Below are positions 56,573 through 64,000 of a DNA stretch of 64,000 nucleotides, in pieces. A program made the translations under genes and the position numbers. The notes below the pieces were generated by a model, which had not been told where the DNA came from, did not search any database, and saw only the letters and a program-made list of their open reading frames with translations. Origin of the DNA: Sesamum alatum (taxonomy: Eukaryota > Streptophyta > Magnoliopsida > Lamiales > Pedaliaceae); NCBI GenBank assembly GCA_034509735.1, contig JACGWO010000005.1:18403264-18467263 (forward strand), given 5' to 3'. The stretch's first letter is position 1; every line of letters starts with the position of its first letter.

Positions 56573-56909
56573 TGAAAGATTTTGGTTCATCTTGGGAAAT
56601 AGCGCGAATGCGGAAGTGCGGTATAAAATTAAATAACAAAAAATTTAAACATGCTTTACGTAAATGAAAGAACACATTCAAGGGGAGTGCCCTTAAAATT
56701 CCCGGGTGTTTGGTGTATCTCATGAATTAAAAGCATAGAAAAGAATCATGGAGGCCATAGGATTAAAATAAAAGAGGGACGAAAAAACAAATCGGAACCT
56801 ACCGATTGTCGTTTTCGTCTTCTAACCGGTACTCGCATTGTTCCCCGATTTGCACCAAATCTCGTATATGAGACTCTCCAAATTGTGACACACAATCCAC
56901 CCACGTATC
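56573..56909 (-). mobile_element. Minus copia LTR fragment (A')
   Basis: Starts TGAAAGATTTTGG on the + strand and runs through GCGCGAATGCGGAAGTGCGG, AATTCCCGGGTGTTTGGTG and CATGGAGGCCATAG to CCCACGTATC. In reverse complement this is the final ~337 bp of the C1/X/Y LTR type. It is cut at 56909 by element Z; GTATC (56905-56909) is Z's presumed target duplication, whose partner would lie beyond the window. Confidence 0.88.
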
Positions 56910-59136
56910 TGAAGGACAAGCGGATCCGCCCGAGAGCGCGAGCGGAAGCGAGAAAGCGAGGAAATTGTCCGTAAATTTAAATCAAATTCAAAATACGCGA
57001 ATCCCAAGGGGTGTACCCTTGGGTGCTCAACCGGGCGTTCGATTGTAGGATGTGTAAATATTAAAACATATATTTAAGCACATAGGACATAGATATATAA
57101 ATGAAATCAATCAAAGCGTAATAAACCGTTACCTTTGATTGTTTAGCGTATGCTCCCGGCTACTTGCGTTGTTCCTTCTCCGGAATGCTCACGAAATCCA
57201 AACGTATGTATTCTCAAAGGTGATTCACAGCACACTGGAAGAAACACACGTTCTTCTTGCTAGAAAAGAACGGGTGTAGAAGGAATCGGTTTAAGAGAAG
57301 AACACTATGAATTAGTGTTCTCTTAAACTTACTTTGTTCTTCTTCTTGATTCAAAATAAAGTGAAGAACACAAGTACGGGAGAGGGAGAGAGCACGAAAT
57401 TTGAGAGAGAGGAGAGGGATTTTTGTCTTTTCTTTTTCCTAGAAAAAGTTGAATAATGAATCACTTATGCTTGGTGTAGTATATTCTAATATATATACAT
57501 AATTAATGTGATTATTGGAATATGTCTAGGTTCATCCAAAGATGTCTAGATTCATTCCAATCAATCACGATCAATTCTTCAATCAAGCCTACCAAAATTT
57601 ATGGTATGATCAAATCATACCAAAAGGGAAGAGCTTGATTGGAGTTGATTTGTCTCTTTCCAAAAGAGATAAGTCAACATACCACCTAGCATGAAACATG
57701 GCTGATTTTGCTTCCTCCAAGGGAGCATGTCGGCCATATTTAATTAAGTGAAGAAGTCCAACTTCTTCCTATTCCAAAATAGGAATTATTTCTCCTCTCG
57801 GGTATAATTTAACGGACCGGGTTTTATCGTAATCCAATTACGACGAATCCAACATTAAATCCAATTTAATGTCCATTTAAATTATTCCCGTTGATCTTTT
57901 AATCCAATTAAAAATCCAACATCTCAACATCTCAACTTTTCATATTTAATCAAAAATCCAATTTACCGATTAAATGAAAGTCCGATACAATATTGGCCCG
58001 TCCATCCAATGGACTTTCCCTTAAGTAATCCAATTACTTATTTTATCCTTCGAGATTGACTCCAAGTCGATCTCTTAACCTCCTCGTGATTTGTGTGTGA
58101 CCCTTTAGGTTTACCCTCAGCTAGACTTGGGCCCGTGTCCCACAAGGGCCGTTACCATGGGTGGCCGTCTAGCAACGGTCCATGGCACTAGAGACTAGGT
58201 GAATTGGCGTGAACATTTAGGCGCCGATTCCGTACGGGTACGATCCTTCCGTCTACCGTCTCCCGACCTTAGTCTAGGGTATGGAATTGGGCGTCGGTTC
58301 CCATCCTTGACTAGGCATCTGTGCTTAATACTCGAGACCACGTATGCTTCATTGCGTCGACACAGGAAACCATTCCCTGTTCGACCAACCAGTTTGGCCA
58401 CAGCTTCAAACAGCATGAACGTGTCTCCGAGTGCATAGGAGATACCTCTGTCACATACTGACAGGGGACGGATCCTCTTCTTGGAATCCACCGTCCTCGC
58501 TACACATTCTGACTGCACTGGACAAGGCTTATCATAATCATCTTACAGAATGATTACCTCTCGCCAGATCCAAGATACAGCGTCCTGTGCACAGCGATTG
58601 CCATGATCCCTCAAGTCTGAGGATTACTCCCGTACTATCGGAACCGGGAAAAACCAATCATACCGACCAAGCCTCCAAGGCTTCCATATGATGATCCCCG
58701 CGAGTCAGTCCAGTCGGCTCGGCCCTAGTCGACCAACCCATCAAGATTGTGTAGGCGTCCCACGCCTGTCGCCGATGAAAACACGGCACTCATCCAATGA
58801 ACACGACTCTTGACGCAAGTCTCAATAGGACTCTCGATGCCCTGTCTCGAGGTCCTCGACTTGGAATGTTTCAGACCCAACTCTTAATCAGTTGGTTTCA
58901 TGACCACCATCCAATGCGTGGCCCAACTGCATGAGTTGTTATCCATGGTCTGTGGGCTTTGTTGCGATATAAGTTAAACACCGTTTTATCAAATGTAAGA
59001 TGAGGGCAACAAAGAAGGTACCATTGGTGACGAATACTCATCATATTCATCACATAATAATATTACATTTACATCAAGTTGTCAGATAGGTTACAAATCG
59101 CCAAACCTATTAGCTTTCTGGTCACCTATTCTAACA
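56910..59136 (-). mobile_element. Z 3' LTR (2,227 bp)
   Basis: Runs from TGAAGGACAAGCGGATCC to ACCTATTCTAACA on +, the same subfamily as LTR B. Loop-CCA inverted repeats lie at 57827-57843 (TCGTAAT), 57852-57872 (ACATTAAAT), 57897-57913, 58000-58014 (GTCCAT), 58022-58040 (TAAGTAAT) and 58052-58074. A GC-rich one is at 58753-58767 (AGGCGT, loop CCC). It is followed by the inverted polypurine tract and the Z internal region, which identifies it as the 3' LTR. Confidence 0.92.
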
Positions 59137-59668
59137 ATCTCCCACTTGACCTAAAGCCAATTACCCATTGGCCTCAAACCTCTTATTCAGATGGTGAGTA
59201 TGGGCAACTTGCGACATGGGCTTAGCAAGTGGATCTGCTATGTTTTCTGCGGAGCTGACTCGGTCTAACCGAACGTCACTCCTGCTATCCATCTCTCTAA
59301 GTAGATGGTAGGGTCTAGAATATGCTTGGATCGTGATGAGATCTCAGTTCCTTTGCTAGCGCTATCGCCCCGTTGTTATCACAAAGATAATTACAGGTTT
59401 AGCAATGCTAGGTACTACATCCAACCCTTGGATGTAGCTCATCAACCAAACCACTCCTTGGCAGCTTCCAAAGCCGCTATGTATTCAAAACTCTATGGTG
59501 GAGTCCGCCGTGGTAGCCTACTTGGAACCCTTCCAAGTAACCACGCCACCATTTAGTCTAAATACAAAACCATACTGAGACGTGGCATCATCGTCATCCG
59601 ACTGGAAGCTAGCGTCGCTATAGCCTTCCAGTATCAACTCTCCACCACCGTAGATCAAGAACATGCCC
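59137..59668 (-). pseudogene. Z RNase H, frameshifted
   Basis: Minus-strand counterparts of GFSDASFQSDDDDA (about 59620-59590), the TEAEYIAA region (about 59490) and DNNGAIA (about 59385) are recognisable but fall in different frames. A tail with DVRLDRV..AENIADPLAKPMS lies at about 59275-59215. RNase H would remove genomic RNA during cDNA synthesis. The domain is damaged by indels. Confidence 0.75.
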
Positions 59669-60600
59669 TTAGTCCTTTTTCCGGTACTTCAAGATAGTCT
59701 TGACTGCACTCCAGTGTGCCTCCCCGACACACGACTGATATCGGCTAGTTACGCTCAAAGCGAAAGCCCCATCAGGTCTAGTGCACTGAACAACATACTG
59801 TATGCTGCCTACGGCTGAAGCATAGGGGATGTCCAACATCCTTTTAAGCTCCTCATCAGTCTTAGGAGACTGCTTTTTGGATAACTTAATTCCATGCCTC
59901 ATAGGAAGGAATCCTCGTTTTGAGTTCTCCATCTTGAATCTCTTCAAGACTTTCTCAACGTACGAGGACTGGGCCATTCCTAACATCCTTCTAGACCTAT
60001 CCCTGTAGATCTTGATGCCAAGGATGTAGGATGCCTCGCCCATATCCTTCATGGAGAATTGCGTTGACAACCAAGCTTTAGTGGTACCCAACATCTTAGC
60101 GTCATTCCCAATGAGCAAGATGTCATCCACGTAAAGCACCAGAAACGCAACTGAGCTCCCATTGATCTTCTTGTATACACAAGGATCGGACTCGTTCTTG
60201 ATGAAATCATATCCCCGTATGACTTCATCAAAATGTATGTTCCAGCTTCGGGAAGCTTGTTTGAGGCCATAGATGGACCTTTGGAGACGGCAGACCTTCT
60301 GCTCTTCTCCAACAGTTGTGAAACCTTCCGACTGATCCATATAGATCTCTTCCTCTATGAAACCGTTGAGGAAAGCCGTTTTCACATCCATATGCCATAT
60401 TTCATAGTCATACCATGCTGCTATGGCAAGCAGTATCCGAATGGACTTGGCCATTGCTACGGGCGAGTAGGTTTTCCTCAAAATCGACCCCGGGTCGTTG
60501 AGTGTAACCTTTCGCCACAAGCCTGGCTTTGAAGGTTGTAACCTCCCCGTCAGCTCCAAGCTTACGTTTGTAGACCCATTTACACCCTAACGGGTTTAAC
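59669..60600 (-). pseudogene. Z reverse transcriptase
   Basis: An open 296-codon minus frame carries most of the RT domain: [93 protein letters not shown] (YVDD codons at 60122-60133), YILGIKIYRDRSRRMLG and RHGIKLSKKQSPKTDEEL. It stops with KYRKKD near 59670, where a lost base precedes RNase H. The RT start and its junction with the linker (60560-60620) are also shifted. Confidence 0.9.
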
Positions 60601-60617
60601 CCCTTTGGGTGGATCTA

Positions 60618-61190
60618 CTAGGGTCCAAACCTTGTTTGTACCATCGAGTCCATCTCGGATTTCATGGCCTCAAGCCACTTATCCGAATCGATGTCCGACA
60701 TCGCTTCTCCGTACGTCTTTGGATCATTATCCAACTGACCGGTCAGGCCCAGAAATCCATACCTATCAGGTGCATGGGATACTCTGGCCGACCTACGGAG
60801 GACTGGAACAATATCAGTGGGAACTTCTGGCTCAGATGTCACTGCCGCCTGTTGGGGTGCCTCACTTGATTCCTCAACGAGCACCTCATCGCGTCGACTA
60901 TTCGATGGAAAACACTTTTCCAAGAACACTGCGTTTCGCGAGACAAAAACCTTTGGTCGGAGGGATCATAGAAATAATACCCCGCAGTTTCTTTCGGATA
61001 GCCGATGAACCTGCATAAACTAGACCTCGAGTCCAGTTTGTCTCCCACTAATCTCTTGACATATGCGGGGCAACCCCACACTTTCAAGTATTTGTAGGAG
61101 GCAGGCTTGCCATGCCATATCTCATATGGCGTCTGGGATACCTTTTTAGATGGCGCCAAGTTCAAAACTTTGGCCGCCGTCTCAAGAGCG
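60618..61190 (-). pseudogene. Z integrase C-terminus and linker
   Basis: Minus frames 61165-60839 and 60929-60618 carry TPYEIWHGKPASYKYLKVWGCPAYVKRLVGDKLDSRSSLCRFIGYPKETAGYYFYDPSDQ, the copia integrase C-terminal (GKGYF-like) region. After a frameshift near 60930 the acidic/Pro linker follows with VPVLRRSARVSHAPDRYGFLG and DPKTYGEAMSDIDSDKWLEAM at the RT entry. Confidence 0.88.
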
Positions 61191-61960
61191 TATCCCTAGA
61201 AAGAAAGGGGGTAGTTTGGTAAAACTCATCATGGATCGAACCATGTCCAACAAGGTTCGATTCCTCCTTTCAGACATACCATTAAGCTGCGGTGTTCCAG
61301 GAGGGGTCCACTGAGAGAGAATCCCATTCTCTTTTAGACAATCAGTAAACTCACCACTCAAATACTCTCCACCTCGGTCCGACCGAAGGGCTTTGATCTT
61401 TCGACCGGTTTGGTTCTCTACTTCAAGTCTGTATTCCTTAAACCTTCCAAAGGCTTCAGACTTGTACCTCATCAGGTAAACATAACCATACCGTGAGTGA
61501 TCATCGGTGAAGGTTATGAAGTACGAGTACCCACCTCTAGCCTGAGTATTTAGTGGACCACAGATATCTGTATTGATCAAATCCAACAGACCACTGGCTA
61601 GCGTAATTTGTCCAATAAAGGATTTCTTGGTCATCTTTCCCTTTAGACAGGATTCGCAGGTCGGTAGGTTGTCCGAATCGTCTATTTCTAGACTCTTTGA
61701 GTCCACCAACCTTCTTATCCTATCTTTAGAGATATGACCTAACCTCGCATGCCATATCTGTGCGTTATTGTGATCATCACGTTTTCGTTTGTGCTCTGCA
61801 GTCATAATCCAATTAGACTGTTGAAGTATGTACATACCGTTGACCAATGTACCAAGCAGATGAGAAATACCATCTTTGATAATGAAAAAACCATTTTTAT
61901 TGATGAAATTCATATCCCTCCTTATCAAGGACCGGGATGGAAACAATGTTTTTAATCATG
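61182..61960 (-). pseudogene. Z protease end and integrase catalytic core
   Basis: A 254-codon minus frame: the end of protease, IWHARLGHISKDRIRRLVDSKSLEID and CESCLKGKM (HHCC zinc-binding region), LLDLINTDICGPL with the first catalytic Asp, LRSDRGGEYLS with the second and SERRNRTLLDMVRSMM with the Glu. Unlike X and Y it has an intact Lys codon (AAA) after HIS. It ends in a shifted LPPFFLGIRS. Best preserved integrase core with zinc region in the window. Confidence 0.9.
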
Positions 61961-62614
61961 CTAGGTACATAGAAACAGTCGTTCAATACAATCCTAACAT
62001 GACTACTAATGGCTAAATCTAGTGATCCTACGGCCTCCGCAGCAACAGCCTTGCCGTCGCCTAGCCTCAGGATCATCTCATCCTTGGTTAGCCTTCTGCT
62101 TCTTTGCAGTGCCTGCAAATCATTGCAGATGTGAGCACCACACCCGGTATCCAATACCCATGAAGCAGAATTAGTAATCATATTAACTTCAACCACAAAC
62201 ACACCTGGGTTGGAGAGGAGTTGTGGGCACTCCCTCTTCCAATGCCCTTTCCCTTGGCAATGCATGCAGACATCATTTGCATTGGACCACTGAGAACTAC
62301 GGGCCTTCCCTTTCCCTTTGCTCGGTCCAACCGGAGCAACAGGGACGCTCGGAGCGTGAGCAGGGGCCACAACCGTCTTCCCTTTGCCCTTCTTCCTCTT
62401 CCAGCGTCCGGCCCTCTTGCCATTCGCCTTGGAGGTCGAAGCCTCTCCTATCAATACCGCCGGCGCCGACTTATGGGTCGTTTCCTCGTATTGGACCAGC
62501 ATGTTGATCAACTCATGAATAGACTTCTCAAGTCCGTTCATGTTGTAGTTTACAACAAACGGGTCATAGGATGGAGGAAGCGACTGGAGGATCACGTCAA
62601 TGTACGTGTCATTG
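61897..62614 (-). pseudogene. Z gag C-terminus and protease
   Basis: A 232-codon minus frame: ILQSLPPSYDPFVVNYNMNGLEKSIHELINMLVQYEE (Gag UBN2-like end), a Lys/Arg-rich nucleocapsid, the zinc knuckle CMHCQGKGHWKRECP, then NSASWVLDTGCGAHICNDL, the protease active-site motif, and KNIVSIPVLDKEGYEF. It overlaps the next frame by about 50 bp, showing a one-base shift inside the protease tail. Confidence 0.9.
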
Positions 62615-63066
62615 TTAAGCCCAGCTTTTAAGGTCCTCGAGTTTCTCCACTAGGGAGAGCATCTTGACCCCATGACTCTGTACAGACGCTCCTTCAGCGA
62701 GCTTGGTGCCAAAGAATGCTTTTGTGGCGGCATATCTAATATGCCTTTCCGGAACCGCATAAACCTCGTTCATGCGGAGCATTATGGCGGAGACGTTGTC
62801 CAGCCTCTCATACTGCTTCTGGATGTCGTTAGACATCGAAGCCAGTATGATACTGCGTACTTTCCGGTTGTCCTCATGCCATTTCTCGAACGTCAAACGT
62901 TCTTCAGGCGTGGACCCCTCCGGTAAGTCGCTCGGTGGCGGCTCGTCCAAGACGTAGCCTTGGTTCTCGAAACGAGGACAATCCTCAGGTTTCTCAGCCA
63001 GTCCGAGTAGTTCGTTCCGTTGAATTTGTTAGTCTCAAGAATCATGGTTAACGGGTTCTTAGACAT
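62615..63066 (-). pseudogene. Z gag N-terminus
   Basis: The Gag start ATG is read on the minus strand at 63066 (MSKNPLTMILETNKFNGTNY). A base change near 62990-62960 breaks the frame. From 62950 MDEPPPSDLPEGSTPEERLTFEKWHEDNRKV, SMSNDIQKQYERLDNVSAIMLRMNEVYAVPERHIRYAATKAFFGTKL and LVEKLEDLK continue. A one-base shift near 62625 separates it from the C-terminal half. Confidence 0.9.
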
Positions 63067-64000
63067 ATCTACATTAATGAAAATGTAAAGCAGAAATTAG
63101 CAGATGATGGTAATATTATTGTTCAAGTTGAAGACTTGGTCTTTTAGTCTTTAACCCTCCCACTATTTATACGAAAGTCCGCCACTCTCAAGCGGAGTTT
63201 CGGGAAACCATTTCCTAGTGGGCTTGGGATCCACAAGCGTAATCTCCATGCCCCGCTTTTACGATTCACATGAAGAAGACCTTGTGGGAGATATCCAATA
63301 TCATTCTCATCCAATGAGATTCCCAAGATATTTTGCCTCACCTATTCACATGGTCCCGAGGACTCCAAGCGAACCATGTTACTCAGTGTTGGGCCCGACC
63401 TATCAACCAAATCATGCCTCAAACTGTCGCCCCCCACGACTCGTGAGACAGGGAAACAACGAGCGCAGTCTTTTTGTTCACAACAATAGTGCAGCTTTGC
63501 CCTAGTCCAAGTGTGCCATGACTCGTGAGACCACACTTGGGTAGTTGTAGCTTCCTCACCATATTGCTGTGGATGGAAGGCTCGGACAGACCAAAATACC
63601 ATTTTGATCCAAGTCCGTTCTGGGTCTAATATTTAATTTGGTCCAACCAAACGAGAGTTTGTGTATGACCGAGACCTCATCACATTATTGTGTTTTAGCA
63701 TGCATAAATATCCAATATTTAAAGCGATAAATAAATACGCCGCATGCAGAAAACATAGCATACCCCTGTTAGGATGATCACAAGCCCAACCTATGCGACC
63801 CACTGAGCCCGCAGTGAGTCTATGGTCTGTCTAGGGTGGGCCTAAATTATTACAATAATAATAAACCCATTGTCATTCCAATGGGCCTTGAAGTGCTTCT
63901 TGTTTCACGCCTTGATGCTCGTCCTTGGGGTCTCCGACTCCAATTGCTTGTTAAAATTAAAACCTCACCAATCCTATCTACTCTCATTACAACTGAAAGT
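63067..64000 (-). other. Z leader, part within window
   Basis: Untranslated leader running beyond the window. It keeps the duplicated dyad CCACGACTCGTGAGA at 63434-63448, with a one-base variant CCATGACTCGTGAGA at 63516-63530. The sequence TGTTAGGATGATCACAAGCC near 63768 parallels M1 at 33309. The primer site and 5' LTR are expected past 64000. Confidence 0.75.

Noticed and set aside
1..64000. Host protein-coding genes, tRNA or rRNA genes
   Set aside because: Every sizeable frame with recognisable domains belongs to a retroelement. No cloverleaf or rRNA-like sequence was noticed on reading, though no covariance search was possible.

Overview
This 64 kb window is plant nuclear DNA made almost entirely of nested, decayed transposable elements. 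I find no convincing host gene, tRNA, rRNA or CRISPR array. The evidence for a flowering plant (probably a eudicot, inferred from element types only) is: Ty1/copia elements of the Angela/BARE type with about 2 kb LTRs and an initiator-tRNA-Met primer site; Ty3/gypsy elements of the Tat type with tRNA-Asp-like primer sites and tandem repeats; and L1-type LINEs with DUF4283-like ORF1, endonuclease, FADD-type reverse transcriptase and zf-RVT/RNase H domains. Reading frames are mostly broken.

Layout. 1-4150: 3' part of a Tat-like gypsy element (G1, + strand): gag, protease and RT remnants, three tandem arrays, then a 3' LTR. 4841-8040: L1-type LINE on the minus strand. 8040-9145: promoter/LTR-like stretch followed by a hairpin tandem array. 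9160-11832: Tat-like gypsy element G2 on the minus strand, rearranged, with its 5' LTR set into a 3' LINE fragment (11833-12798). 13640-18300: copia element C1 (+), flanked by a TTTAA duplication, with a deleted 5' LTR/gag/PR but one open integrase-RT-RNase H frame. 19589-23720: a second LINE, apparently with an inverted 5' part.

From 24349 on the window is an onion of related copia LTRs. A + LTR (C, 24349) is cut by a minus LTR (B, 25269). LTR B is cut by a minus element M1 (27125-36736, TAGGC duplication, near-identical 2.2 kb LTRs, ruined coding region) and, 59 bp further on, by + element X (36801). X's 3' LTR breaks off at about 46391 and continues directly inside the leader of another + element, Y, which ends at 53444. 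53445-56572 is unclassified repeat-rich DNA. A minus LTR fragment (56573-56909) is then cut by minus element Z (56910 to beyond the window), the best preserved full-order copia copy.

The observation I rate highest is structural. The copia LTRs carry, upstream of the TATA box, a series of inverted repeats with different stem sequences but nearly the same 3-nt loop (TGG/TAG/AGG/GGG on the sense strand, CCA on the other). Several stems differ between element subfamilies by paired, base-pair-preserving changes. The gypsy arrays are also built from short hairpin units. All comparisons were made by eye; no alignment, folding or database search was run.
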